Assembly: GCF_001667185.1 (NCBI RefSeq)
Contig: NZ_LZIC01000102.1
Coordinates: forward strand, 1-63,793
Reading direction: 5' to 3'
From: Mycobacterium sp. 852002-50816_SCH5313054-b
GTDB taxonomy: Bacteria; Actinomycetota; Actinomycetes; Mycobacteriales; Mycobacteriaceae
DNA length: 63,793 bases
Below, piece by piece: positions 16,590 through 25,308 of this stretch; position 1 is the first letter of the stretch, and every line of letters begins with the position of its first letter. The notes below the pieces were generated by a model. That model had not been told where the DNA came from. It was given only the letters and a program-made list of their open reading frames with translations, and searched no databases. A program made the translations under genes and the position numbers.

Positions 16590-18530
16590 TCAGTCCGGCA
16601 GGTTCTCCGGGTGCAGCATCTCGGCGTAACGCAGCGGCTCCGGGATGCCGAACCCGTCGACCAGCGTCTCGGCGTACGGGCGCAGCTTGCGGCAGCGATC
16701 GTTGATGCCGCGGGTGACCGCCTTGGCCCGTCCCGTCGACAGGTACCCATGCTCGATGTACCAGGCCTTGTCGCCCTCGATCACCGACAGCGCATACAAG
16801 TCGCAGAGCATTTCGAGCAACTCGCGGGCCTTCTCGTCCTCGCACGCGTCGATCCCGGCGACGAACGCCTCCAACACGATTCGGTCGATGTGTGCGTTGG
16901 CCGCGTGCAGCACGTGATCTTGCACGGCATTGAACGCGTCGAATTCCGACATCTCCTTGGACTTGCCCTGTAGCCGGCGCGCGACCGACGACACCAGGTA
17001 GTCCTCGCGTTCCTCGAACATGTTCACCTGGGTGCCGCGGTTGAAGAGGCTGCCCTCCTCCTCGCTGTCCTGGCGGGCGTCGACGAGCGTCTGCATGATG
17101 GCTTCGGCCGCAGTGCGTTTCCGGACCCGCTCGCCGACGGTGTTGGCGGCGAAGCGCACCCATTCGACCGGGCTCATGCTGCGGATGTCATCGGCGTAGG
17201 CCGTCAGCAACTCCTTGGCCACCAATTGGGTCAGCACGTGGTTGTCACCCTCGAACGTGGTGAAGACGTCGGTGTCGCCGCGCAGCCCGATCAGCCGGTT
17301 CTCGGCCATGTAGCCCGCGCCGCCGCAGGCCTCGCGCGCCTCCTGAATGGCGCGGGACGCATGCCAGGTGTTGGCCGCCTTCAGCCCGGCGGCGCGCGCT
17401 TCGAGCTCGCGCTGCTCGTCGGCGTCGGGCGCGTCCGCGGTCTGCACGTCGTGGCATCGGCCGACCAACTCGTTCTGGGCGAACTGCAGCGCGTAGGACC
17501 TGGCGATCAACGGGAACAGGCGGCGCTGATGCACCAGGTAATCCATGATCAGCACCTCGTTCTCGTCGCCGGGAGCGCGGAATTGCCTGCGCTGCAACGC
17601 ATACCGGGTGGCGATGTCCAGCGCGACGCGACCGGCGGCCCCCGCGCTGCCGCCCACCGTGATGCGGCCGCGCACCAGCGTGCCCAGCATGGTGAAGAAG
17701 CGGCGGTTGGGGTTGTCGATCGGCGAGTTGTATGTGCCGTCCGCGGCGACGTCGCCGTATTTGTTCAGCAGGTTCACCCGCGGGACGCGGACGTGGTCGA
17801 ACACGATCCGGCCGTTGTCCACGCCGGGCAGGCCGCCCTTGTATTCGCAGTCGGACGTCGTCACCCCGGGCATGTCGTTGCCGTCGGCGTCGCGGATCGG
17901 GACCAACAGGCAGTGCACGCCGTGGTTGACCGGCTTGCCGTCCTCGCTGGTGATCAACTGCGCGAAAACCGCTGCCATGGTGGCGGTTTGGGCGGCGCCG
18001 CCGATGTAGTCCTTACGGGCGGTCGGGGTGGGGGAGTCGATGACGAACTCGTCGGTCTCGGGGTCGTACGTCGCGGTGGTCTCCAGCGACTGGACGTCGC
18101 TGCCATGCCCGGTCTCGGTCATCGCGAAGCAGCCACGCAACTCGAGGCTGATGATCTGCTTCACGTAGGCCTCGTGGTGGCGCTCGGTGCCCAGGTTCTC
18201 GACGGCGCCGCCGAACAGCCCCCACTGAACCCCGGCCTTCACCATCAGCGACAGGTCCGACATCGCCAGCATCTCGATCATCGTGATCGCCGCGCCGACG
18301 TCGCCGGTCCCTCCGTGCTCCTTGCGGAAATTGTCGGCCGCGGCACCGAACGCGGCCATGATCCTCATCTGCTCGGCCACCTTGGTGCGGGCGATCACCG
18401 TGTTCGGGGTGTAATGCGGCCGGAACAGGTCCTCGGTCATCGTGGCCCGCATCCGGTTCTTCACGTCGCGCCACCGCCCGTCGAGGGCGTTGCGCAGGTG
18501 CTCGGCAGTGCTTTTCGTGTCTGGCGCCAT
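16590..18530 (-). CDS. Acyl-CoA oxidase/dehydrogenase family protein
   Basis: 646 residues, the long ACOX-like form of the acyl-CoA dehydrogenase superfamily. The FAD/substrate region CFAMTETGHGSDVQSLETTATYD and later GSAGAAGRVALDIATRYALQRRQF and ACGGAGYMAENRL are typical. The first step of beta-oxidation is the likely reaction, passing electrons to O2 or another acceptor. The substrate is unknown. The H37Rv syntenic block has no counterpart that I recall. Its 3' end faces lppP and its start is divergent from the methyltransferase-like gene. Confidence 0.85.
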   Translation of the reverse strand: MAPDTKSTAEHLRNALDGRWRDVKNRMRATMTEDLFRPHYTPNTVIARTKVAEQMRIMAAFGAAADNFRKEHGGTGDVGAAITMIEMLAMSDLSLMVKAGVQWGLFGGAVENLGTERHHEAYVKQIISLELRGCFAMTETGHGSDVQSLETTATYDPETDEFVIDSPTPTARKDYIGGAAQTATMAAVFAQLITSEDGKPVNHGVHCLLVPIRDADGNDMPGVTTSDCEYKGGLPGVDNGRIVFDHVRVPRVNLLNKYGDVAADGTYNSPIDNPNRRFFTMLGTLVRGRITVGGSAGAAGRVALDIATRYALQRRQFRAPGDENEVLIMDYLVHQRRLFPLIARSYALQFAQNELVGRCHDVQTADAPDADEQRELEARAAGLKAANTWHASRAIQEAREACGGAGYMAENRLIGLRGDTDVFTTFEGDNHVLTQLVAKELLTAYADDIRSMSPVEWVRFAANTVGERVRKRTAAEAIMQTLVDARQDSEEEGSLFNRGTQVNMFEEREDYLVSSVARRLQGKSKEMSEFDAFNAVQDHVLHAANAHIDRIVLEAFVAGIDACEDEKARELLEMLCDLYALSVIEGDKAWYIEHGYLSTGRAKAVTRGINDRCRKLRPYAETLVDGFGIPEPLRYAEMLHPENLPD

Positions 18531-18603
18531 AAAGGCACGGTAACCCGCTGATGGGGCCCCGCAAACAAGCTCGGCGCAGCCATGTCGGTGCCATGATCAA
18601 GCG

Positions 18604-19170
18604 ATGCCGCAATATCTGGCCGCCCTGGCGGTTGTGCTGCTGATCGGCACCGTCGTGGCGAGGGTCGTGCAGCTGCGCCGGACCGGCACCCGAGCCGTGC
18701 ATTTCGGGAAGCTGGACAAGACGGACTATCTGATCCCGCCGGTTGCGCTGTTCTACTTCTATACGGTGTTCGCCGCCGCCTTCGGGTGGCCCCTGCCCAG
18801 CCACCAGCTGTTTTTCCACTCCGCGATCCTGGCGTGGCTGGGCGTGGCGCTCTGCGCGGCCGCGATCGGAATCCTGGTGCTGAGCCTGGTGTCGTTCGGC
18901 ACCAGCTTCCGGGTCGGCATCGACGTCGACGAGCCCGGACGTCTGGTGACGAGGGGGATATTCGCGAGGAGCCGCAACCCGATCTACGTCGGCTTCTTCG
19001 TGTTCCTGGTCGGCCAGCTGCTGGTGTTTCCCCATTGGGTCCCGCTCATCTACCTGGTCGCCGCCACCGCGCTGTTCCACCGGCAGGTGTTGCGCGAGGA
19101 GGAGTTCATGCGGCAGCACTACGGCCACGTCTACGCCGACTACTGCCGCCACGTCAGGCGCTATGTCTAG
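18604..19170 (+). CDS. Isoprenylcysteine carboxylmethyltransferase-like (ICMT/PEMT family) membrane protein
   Basis: 188 residues with about four membrane helices (about 3-20, 43-65, 75-100, 130-152). The conserved C-terminal signature is present: GIFARSRNPIYVGFF, then REEEFMRQHYGHVYADYCRHVRRY. Family members transfer a methyl group from S-adenosylmethionine to a membrane-embedded acceptor, which is unknown here. It overlaps the start of the next gene by 8 nt, implying co-translation. Confidence 0.8.
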   Translation: MPQYLAALAVVLLIGTVVARVVQLRRTGTRAVHFGKLDKTDYLIPPVALFYFYTVFAAAFGWPLPSHQLFFHSAILAWLGVALCAAAIGILVLSLVSFGTSFRVGIDVDEPGRLVTRGIFARSRNPIYVGFFVFLVGQLLVFPHWVPLIYLVAATALFHRQVLREEEFMRQHYGHVYADYCRHVRRYV

Positions 19171-20275
19171 TGCCGTGGGGGCCCGCGGTCTTGCGGGCAG
19201 CCTGTGCGTGTCCCTGTCGCTGGCCGGCTGCACCCCGGCGCCGGCGAGCCCGCCGACGCTGACCTACCTCGGCCAGGCGCAGGTCGCCTTCGGCGCCACT
19301 TTCGACGGCACGGTCATCGGCGGCCTGTCGGGGATCAGCTACGACGCGGGTCGCCAGCAGTACTACGTGATCAGCGACGACCGTTCCGAGAAGAACCCGG
19401 CCCGCTTTTACACCGTACGGCTGTCCTTGTCCGACAGAGGAATTGACGACGTCGCCTTCGCCGCCACCCACCCGCTGCTCGACGAGGCCGGCCGGCCGTT
19501 TGCGCCGCTGGCCGTGAACGTCACGCCGCCGGTGGTTCCTCCTGACCCGGAGGGCATCGCCTTCGACCCAGGGCGGCAGCGGCTGTATTGGTGCTCGGAG
19601 GGCGAGCGGCTCACCGAGGGGCCGGTATTGCTGGACCCGTGGGTGAGGACCGCCGGGCTGGACGGCGCCTACCAGGGTCAGTTCACCCTGCCGCCCAACC
19701 TGGCCATGTCCGCGCAGCGCACCGGGCCGCGGCGCAACAAGGCGCTGGAGGGCGTGGCGCTGACACCCGACGGCCAATGGCTGTTCGCCGCGATGGAAGA
19801 CCCCGGCTATAACGACGGCCCGAAAAGCGACGGCGCCCGCCCCGTGCTGACCCGGATCACCGAGTTCGATGTCACCACCGGGGCGCCGACGGCGCAGTAC
19901 GCCTACCCGATGGAACCGCGCGCGCCGCCCGCCGACCTCAACGGCGTCTCGGACCTCGTCGCCCTGTCCGACACAACGTTCCTGGTGCTGGAACGGTCGT
20001 CGGCGGTGCCCCCGACCATCCGGATCTACCGCGCCGACGTCGGTGCCGCGACGGACGTGCTGCCGCTGCCGTCGATGCAGGGCGCGGCGCTGACCCCGAT
20101 GACCAAGACGCTGGCGGTCGATCTGTCGGCGACGCCGGGGTTGTCGCCCCTGGACAACGTCGAGGGCATCACGCTGGGGCCCAAGCTGCCCGACGGTCGC
20201 CAATCGGTGGTGCTGGTCAGCGACAACAACTTTTCACCCAGCCAGGTCACCCAGTTCCTGCTGTTCGCGATGTAG
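19163..20275 (+). CDS. Phytase-like esterase lipoprotein (esterase-like activity of phytase family)
   Basis: 370 residues. The signal peptide ends in a lipobox (LAG-C23). The rest is a beta-propeller-like domain of the Phytase-like family (PF13449 type), with repeated motifs GGLSGISYDAGRQQYYVISDD, DPEGIAFDPGRQRLYWCSEGE, NKALEGVALTPDGQWLFAAMED and NVEGITLG. Probably an envelope-anchored metal-dependent phosphoesterase or esterase. The substrate is unknown. It is coupled to the preceding methyltransferase-like gene, and its stop lies in a shared terminator palindrome. Confidence 0.8.
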   Translation: MSSAVGARGLAGSLCVSLSLAGCTPAPASPPTLTYLGQAQVAFGATFDGTVIGGLSGISYDAGRQQYYVISDDRSEKNPARFYTVRLSLSDRGIDDVAFAATHPLLDEAGRPFAPLAVNVTPPVVPPDPEGIAFDPGRQRLYWCSEGERLTEGPVLLDPWVRTAGLDGAYQGQFTLPPNLAMSAQRTGPRRNKALEGVALTPDGQWLFAAMEDPGYNDGPKSDGARPVLTRITEFDVTTGAPTAQYAYPMEPRAPPADLNGVSDLVALSDTTFLVLERSSAVPPTIRIYRADVGAATDVLPLPSMQGAALTPMTKTLAVDLSATPGLSPLDNVEGITLGPKLPDGRQSVVLVSDNNFSPSQVTQFLLFAM

Positions 20276-20293
20276 CGGGCGGGCCGCCCGCTA
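20273..20293. terminator. Palindromic terminator between convergent genes
   Basis: TAGCGGGCGG-G-CCGCCCGCTA is a perfect 10-bp inverted repeat that contains the TAG stop of the plus-strand gene and the TAG stop of the minus-strand gene. It has no T-tract, as is usual for mycobacterial terminators. Confidence 0.6.
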
Positions 20294-22588
20294 CGGCGCC
20301 CGCAGCCGGTACAGGGCGAAGCCGGCGGCGCCCGCGCCGAACGCCATCACCATGGCCATGTCGAACACCCACCAGCCCGAATAGTGGGTCCACATTTGGG
20401 CGTTCGCGGCCAGCGCGTCAACCCTGCGCAGGTCGACCGTCGACGCCGACGCCGCGAAGCCCCACTGGGCCGGTACGAACCAGGAAACCTGCTGAAAGCC
20501 CCACTTGCCCACCAGCTGCACCAGGCTGCCGTTGAACAGCAGCGAGGCCAGGATCACCGGCACCAGCAGCGGCAGCACCTCGCGCATCCGGTTACCCGTC
20601 GCCGACAGCGCCAGCCCCACGACCGCTGAGACCACGGCGGTGACGGCCACGCTCACATAGAGCTCGACCGTGGCGTTACCCAGCAGCACGGCGCCGTGCA
20701 CCGGGCCGCCCTTCACGACGATCACGATCGCGAAGAAGACGGCCGTCAGGATGAGCGCGGCCAGGCCGAAGACGACGAGCTTGGCGGCCAGGTAGGCCGG
20801 CGTCGACAGCCCGACGGCCTGCTCACGCCGGAAGACGCGGCGCTCCTCGACCACGGCGCGGATGGTCAGCGCGCTGCCCACAATCACCGCGGCGATGTTG
20901 AGCGCGGCCAGGATCTCGATGGCTTCGTGCGCGTTGGGACTGGTCGAGGCGGGCCGTTCCAACCCGGAATCGCCGGGGATCAGCAGCGTCAGCGCCGCCA
21001 ACACGAAGGGCAGTACCGCCAAGAACAAGAAATAGACGTGGTCGGCCACGATCAGGCGGAGCTGGCGACGGGCCAGCAGCCGGATCTGCCGCTTCGCGGG
21101 GAGCCCGGCGGGCGGCGGCCAGGGCGCGGCGACCTCGGGCGGCGTGGTCGGGGCCGGCGCCGGTCGGCGGGCCCGGAACGCGCGGTCCGCGCCGTCGGGG
21201 TCGGCCGCGACCTGCTCGAGGACTTTCGTCCAGTCGGTGGTCCCCATCGCGGACTCGACCTGCAGCGGCGGCCCGACGAAAGCCATCGCGCCCCGGCCGG
21301 TGAGCACCAGCACCTGATCGCACATGCTGAGGCCGCTCAGCGACGACGCCGCCGAGATCGCCGCCAGCACGACGCAGCCGATGTCGGCCTGGCGGCGCAG
21401 GATCGCCATCACGTGGTCTTGTTGCGCCGCATCCAACCCGGCGCCGGGCTCGTCGACCACGAGCAGCGTCGGTCGGGTGATCAGCTCGACCGCCAGGGAG
21501 ACGCACCGGCGCACCTCGGGTGGGAGCTTGCTGATCCGGGTCGCCCGGTGGGGCGTCAGCTCGAGTTCCTCCAGCACCTGGTCCACCACCCGGTCACGGT
21601 GTTCGCGGGTGGTGTCCGGCGGCAGGCGCAGCTCGGCCTCGTATCGCATGGCTTGTTCGACGCTGAGCCGCGGGTGCAGGCGCTCCTCGCGCTGCACGAT
21701 GCCGATCCGGGTGCGCATGGACTCGGGCTCGGCGTGCACGTCGTGGCCGTCCACGGTGATGTGGCCGGAGCCGGGTTCCCGCAGGCCGGCCAGCAGTTCG
21801 AGCAGCGCCGAGTTGCGTGCCGCGGACGGCCCCGCGACGGCGGTCAGCGTGCCCAGCCCCGCCGTGAACGAAATGTCGCTGAGCACCTGGCGCCCGTCGA
21901 CCGCGAGTCCCACCCGGTGCGCGAGGACCCCGCTGGTGCGCGCCCCGGCTTGCAGCGGCAACCGATACGTCGAATTGGGCTCTTGGGTGCGGAAGGAGGT
22001 GCCCGGGGCCCTCAGCTTTCGCGTGTTCATCTGCTCGATCAGCCCCCCGCCCTTGTCGCCCTCGTCGTGCACGACGGGCGGCGGCGTGGGTGGTGGTGGC
22101 GGTGCCGGCGGTTGCGGCGGACCGGGTGGTGACGCGGCTGGTGGCGCTGGCGGTTGCGGCGACGGGATCCGCATCCGCTGGGTGGGCCGCTCCGTCGGTG
22201 GTTGCAGGCTGGGATCGTTCGGGCGTGGCGGCGGGCCAGGCGGCGCAGCGGCGGGACCGATCTGGAAAACCAGCCGCGGGCCCCGCTGCGGGTCACCGAT
22301 CGTGATCGCCTGACCGGAGTGCAGGTCGACCGTCGCGACCCGCGCCCCGTTGACGTACATGCCGTAGGGGCTGCTGTCGATGGCTACCCAGTGACTCCCG
22401 GTGAACCGCAGCACCACGTCGGGCTGCGGCGTCGGCGGGGCGGCGCTGCCGGAACGATCCAGCGGGATGTCGATGCCCCGGCCGCGGCCCACCAGCACGT
22501 CACGGCCGGGCGGGAAGACGTACCTCGTCGGTCCGACCCATACGGTCAACGGGGCGGCCGGAGTGGCGGACGCCTCCATGCGAATCAC
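20291..22588 (-). CDS. FHA-domain ABC exporter-like protein with a degenerate ATPase (Rv1747-like)
   Basis: 765 residues. An FHA domain (about 15-110, GRGRGIDIPL...SPYGMYVNG) binds phospho-Thr. A Pro-rich linker (115-172) leads to an ABC ATPase domain (about 220-450) and an ABC-2 membrane domain with six helices (about 520-765). In Rv1747-type proteins FHA phosphorylation controls the exporter. Here the Walker A reads GPSAARNS (253-260), so the catalytic Lys is Asn259. The LSGGQ signature is KLPPEVRR and the H-loop His is replaced (LAAISA, 408-413). Only Walker B (LLVVDEP, 375-381) survives. ATP hydrolysis by this chain is unlikely, so it may act as a regulatory or heterodimer partner. Confidence 0.88.
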   Translation of the reverse strand: MIRMEASATPAAPLTVWVGPTRYVFPPGRDVLVGRGRGIDIPLDRSGSAAPPTPQPDVVLRFTGSHWVAIDSSPYGMYVNGARVATVDLHSGQAITIGDPQRGPRLVFQIGPAAAPPGPPPRPNDPSLQPPTERPTQRMRIPSPQPPAPPAASPPGPPQPPAPPPPPTPPPVVHDEGDKGGGLIEQMNTRKLRAPGTSFRTQEPNSTYRLPLQAGARTSGVLAHRVGLAVDGRQVLSDISFTAGLGTLTAVAGPSAARNSALLELLAGLREPGSGHITVDGHDVHAEPESMRTRIGIVQREERLHPRLSVEQAMRYEAELRLPPDTTREHRDRVVDQVLEELELTPHRATRISKLPPEVRRCVSLAVELITRPTLLVVDEPGAGLDAAQQDHVMAILRRQADIGCVVLAAISAASSLSGLSMCDQVLVLTGRGAMAFVGPPLQVESAMGTTDWTKVLEQVAADPDGADRAFRARRPAPAPTTPPEVAAPWPPPAGLPAKRQIRLLARRQLRLIVADHVYFLFLAVLPFVLAALTLLIPGDSGLERPASTSPNAHEAIEILAALNIAAVIVGSALTIRAVVEERRVFRREQAVGLSTPAYLAAKLVVFGLAALILTAVFFAIVIVVKGGPVHGAVLLGNATVELYVSVAVTAVVSAVVGLALSATGNRMREVLPLLVPVILASLLFNGSLVQLVGKWGFQQVSWFVPAQWGFAASASTVDLRRVDALAANAQMWTHYSGWWVFDMAMVMAFGAGAAGFALYRLRAP

Positions 22589-22645
22589 CGCCCCCTTCCG
22601 CCGCGGCCGGACCGAACAGACATCGATTCCAGTGTCTACCCGCTC

Positions 22646-23143
22646 TCACAGGGTATGGCGGCGCGGGACCGTCGCGGAGTGCTCGAGCAGCCGCCGCAGC
22701 ACCCCGACCGCCTCGGTCAGCACCTCGCGGTCGGCGGGCTCGAGCAGGGCCAATTGCGGTTCGATGGCGGCGGCGCGGTCGGCCCGCACGGCGTTGAGGG
22801 TGCGGATCCCGTCGGCCGTGATGCGGATCCGCACCGCACGGGCATCCCCGGGATCGACGGTTCGCGTGACCAGGCCGGCGTCCTCGAGCCGGCGCACCTG
22901 AGTGGTCATCGTCGGTTGCGAACAGTGATCGACGGACGCCAGGTCGCCGATCCGGGCTTCGCCGTGGGCCTCGATGGTGGCCAGCAGCCTGGCCTGCGCC
23001 GCGGGCAGGGGCATCTGGATGCGCTGGGTGGCCAGCCGGTTGAGCCGGGCGACGACGGCGAGCAGGTCGGCCCCCAGGCCGGATTGGCTCTCGGTGTTTG
23101 CGGCGTCAACGACATCGCTGTGGTTGGCGGCGGATGCATTCAT
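22646..23143 (-). CDS. MarR-family transcriptional regulator (Rv2327 homologue)
   Basis: 165 residues. The winged-helix core (about 45-130) shows ARIGDLASVDHCSQPTMTTQVRRLEDAGLVTR and the wing VDPGDARAVRIRIT. I chose ATG 23143 because it gives the H37Rv length and leaves a 17-bp near-palindrome (23156-23172) free just upstream. It is divergent from the ECF transporter genes, which are its likely targets along with itself. Confidence 0.88.
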   Translation of the reverse strand: MNASAANHSDVVDAANTESQSGLGADLLAVVARLNRLATQRIQMPLPAAQARLLATIEAHGEARIGDLASVDHCSQPTMTTQVRRLEDAGLVTRTVDPGDARAVRIRITADGIRTLNAVRADRAAAIEPQLALLEPADREVLTEAVGVLRRLLEHSATVPRRHTL

Positions 23144-23155
23144 GCTTCCATGTTT

Positions 23156-23172
23156 GCATAGCTTTGCTAAGC
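23156..23172. promoter_or_regulatory. Candidate MarR operator
   Basis: GCATAGC-TTT-GCTAAGC is an inverted repeat with six of seven paired arm positions. It lies 13 nt before the marR start and about 88 nt before the ECF start, in the shared divergent promoter. MarR dimers usually bind palindromes of this size. Confidence 0.55.
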
Positions 23173-23181
23173 GAGACGAGT

Positions 23182-23221
23182 GCCACACCCCGGGCGCGAA
23201 AGCCCGGGTGCGTGGTGTGGC
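23182..23221 (+). promoter_or_regulatory. Strong hairpin in the 5' leader of the ECF transporter gene
   Basis: The outer stem GCCACACC/GGTGTGGC (23182-23189 with 23214-23221) encloses an inner stem CCGGGC/GCCCGG (23190-23195 with 23202-23207), with a GAAA-containing loop and a 6-nt bulge. It lies between the putative operator and the start codon. I see no match to a known vitamin riboswitch, so its role is open. Confidence 0.45.
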
Positions 23222-23259
23222 GCGGCGAGTTGCTGCCGCGGCCTGGCAGAATCGGTGAA

Positions 23260-25308
23260 GTGACCGCCCCTCAACCCACCCCTTCGCGCCACCGGGGCGG
23301 ACCGCTGCGGCCGGTCGAATTGGCGCAGGCCTCCGTCATGGGGGCGCTGTGCGCGGTGATCGCGATCATCTCCGTGGCGGTTCCGTTCGCGGCGGGGCTG
23401 GCCTTGCTGGGCACCGTGCCCACCGGGCTACTGGCCTACCGGTACCGGCTCCGCGTCCTGGTGGCCGCGACGGTCGCCGCCGGGGTGATCGCCTTCCTGA
23501 TCGCCGGGCTGGGCGGTTTCATGACCGTCGTTCACTGCGTCTACATCGGCGGCCTGACCGGCATCATCAAGCGCCAGCGCAGGGGCATGCCGACGGTGAT
23601 CGTCTCGTCGCTGATCGCGGGGCTGGCGTTCGGCGCCGCGAACGTCGGCGCGCTGATGGCGATGACCCGGCTGCGGCACCTGATCTTCGAGGTGATGACC
23701 GCGGACGTGAACGGTGTCGCCGCCTTCCTGACCCGCGTGCACATGCAGGGCACCGCCGACGACCTGAAGCGGTATTTCGGTGTCGCGGTGCACTACTGGC
23801 AGGTCCTGGTGCTGATCTATTACGGCGTCGGCATCATGTTCGTGTCCCTGATCGGCTGGTGGGCGTTGTCGCGGCTGCTGGAGCGGATGCGCGGCATCCC
23901 CGATGTGCACAAGTTGGACGCCTGGGAGGGGAGCAATAGCGAGCAGGGCGCCGTCGACCCGGTTCCGGTGCGTTTCGACAAGGTGCGTTTCCGTTACCCC
24001 GGTGCCCGCCAGGACGCGCTGCGCGAGGTCAGCCTGGACCTGCACGCGGGCGAGCACGTCGCGGTGACCGGGCCCAACGGCTCCGGGAAGACCACGCTGA
24101 TGCTGATCTTGGCCGGCCGGGAACCGACGTCGGGCACCGTGCAGCGCCCCGGTGCCGTCGGACTGGGCAAGCTGGGCGGCACGGCCGTCGTCCTGCAGCA
24201 CCCCGAAAGCCAGGTGCTGGGCACGCGGGTCGCCGACGACGTGGTCTGGGGTCTGCCACCCGGCACCAAGATCGACGTGGAACGGTTGCTGAGCGAGGTC
24301 GGCCTCGACGGGCTCGCCGAACGCGAAACCGGAAGCCTGTCCGGCGGTGAACTGCAGCGCCTGGCGCTCGCCGCGGCGATGGCCCGGGAACCGGCGTTGC
24401 TCATCGCCGACGAGGTGACCACCATGGTCGACCAGCAGGGCCGGGAAGCCTTGCTCGGCGTGCTGTCCGGCCTCACCAAACGGCACCGGACTGCCCTGGT
24501 GCACATCACGCACTACAACAACGAGGCCGAATCCGCCGAGCGCACAATCGATCTCAGCGATTCGCCGGACAACGCGGGCATGGTCGAGACCGCGGTCGCG
24601 CCCGCGAGAAACGGGACCGTCGGTCACGGTTCGCACGCGCCCGTCATCGAACTTGTCGGCGTCGGCCACGAATACGGCATCGGCACCCCGTGGGCCAAGA
24701 CCGCGCTGCGCGACGTCAGCTTCGCCGTGGAGCAGGGCGACGGCGTACTGATCCACGGCGGCAACGGATCCGGCAAGTCGACCCTGGCGTGGATCATGGC
24801 GGGGCTGACCGTTCCGACGAGCGGCGCCTGTCTCATGGACGGCCAGCCCACGCACGAGCAGGTCGGCGCGGTCGCGTTGTCGTTCCAGGCGGCCAGGCTG
24901 CAGCTGATGCGGCCCCGCGTCGACCTGGAAGTGGCCTCGGCGGCGGGCTTTTCGCCCCGCGACCACGATCGCGTCGCCGCGGCGCTGGGCGTCGTGGGCC
25001 TGGATCCCACTCTGGTCAAGCGGCGGATCGACCAACTCAGCGGCGGGCAGATGCGCCGCGTCGTGCTGGCCGGACTGCTGGCCCGGTCGCCGCGCGCCCT
25101 GATTCTTGACGAGCCGCTCGCCGGGTTGGACGCCGCCAGCCAGCGGGGTCTGCTGCGACTGCTCGAGGACCTGCGCCGGGAACGGGGCCTGACGGTGGTG
25201 GTCATCTCGCACGACTTCGTCGGGCTGGAGGACCTCTGCCCGCGCACCCTGCACCTGCGCAACGGCACGCTGGAACCGGTACCGGCCGCGGCGGGGGGCA
25301 TGGCATGA
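23260..25308 (+). CDS. ECF importer: membrane S-like domain fused to two ATPase domains (Rv2326c homologue)
   Basis: 682 residues from GTG 23260. The first about 220 residues form a polytopic membrane domain of the S-component/DUF2232 type. ATPase domain 1 follows (Walker A GPNGSGKTT, signature LSGGELQRLAL, Walker B LLIADE), then ATPase domain 2 (GGNGSGKST, LSGGQMRRVVL, LILDEP). Together with the next gene (EcfT) this makes a complete energy-coupling-factor importer for a micronutrient not identifiable from sequence. The stop overlaps ecfT as ATGA. Probably regulated by the divergent MarR protein. Confidence 0.9.
   Translation: MTAPQPTPSRHRGGPLRPVELAQASVMGALCAVIAIISVAVPFAAGLALLGTVPTGLLAYRYRLRVLVAATVAAGVIAFLIAGLGGFMTVVHCVYIGGLTGIIKRQRRGMPTVIVSSLIAGLAFGAANVGALMAMTRLRHLIFEVMTADVNGVAAFLTRVHMQGTADDLKRYFGVAVHYWQVLVLIYYGVGIMFVSLIGWWALSRLLERMRGIPDVHKLDAWEGSNSEQGAVDPVPVRFDKVRFRYPGARQDALREVSLDLHAGEHVAVTGPNGSGKTTLMLILAGREPTSGTVQRPGAVGLGKLGGTAVVLQHPESQVLGTRVADDVVWGLPPGTKIDVERLLSEVGLDGLAERETGSLSGGELQRLALAAAMAREPALLIADEVTTMVDQQGREALLGVLSGLTKRHRTALVHITHYNNEAESAERTIDLSDSPDNAGMVETAVAPARNGTVGHGSHAPVIELVGVGHEYGIGTPWAKTALRDVSFAVEQGDGVLIHGGNGSGKSTLAWIMAGLTVPTSGACLMDGQPTHEQVGAVALSFQAARLQLMRPRVDLEVASAAGFSPRDHDRVAAALGVVGLDPTLVKRRIDQLSGGQMRRVVLAGLLARSPRALILDEPLAGLDAASQRGLLRLLEDLRRERGLTVVVISHDFVGLEDLCPRTLHLRNGTLEPVPAAAGGMA

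Noticed and set aside
23182..23221. TPP or other known vitamin riboswitch in the ECF leader
   Set aside because: The hairpin is real, but I find none of the conserved core sequences of known vitamin riboswitches in the 90-nt leader.
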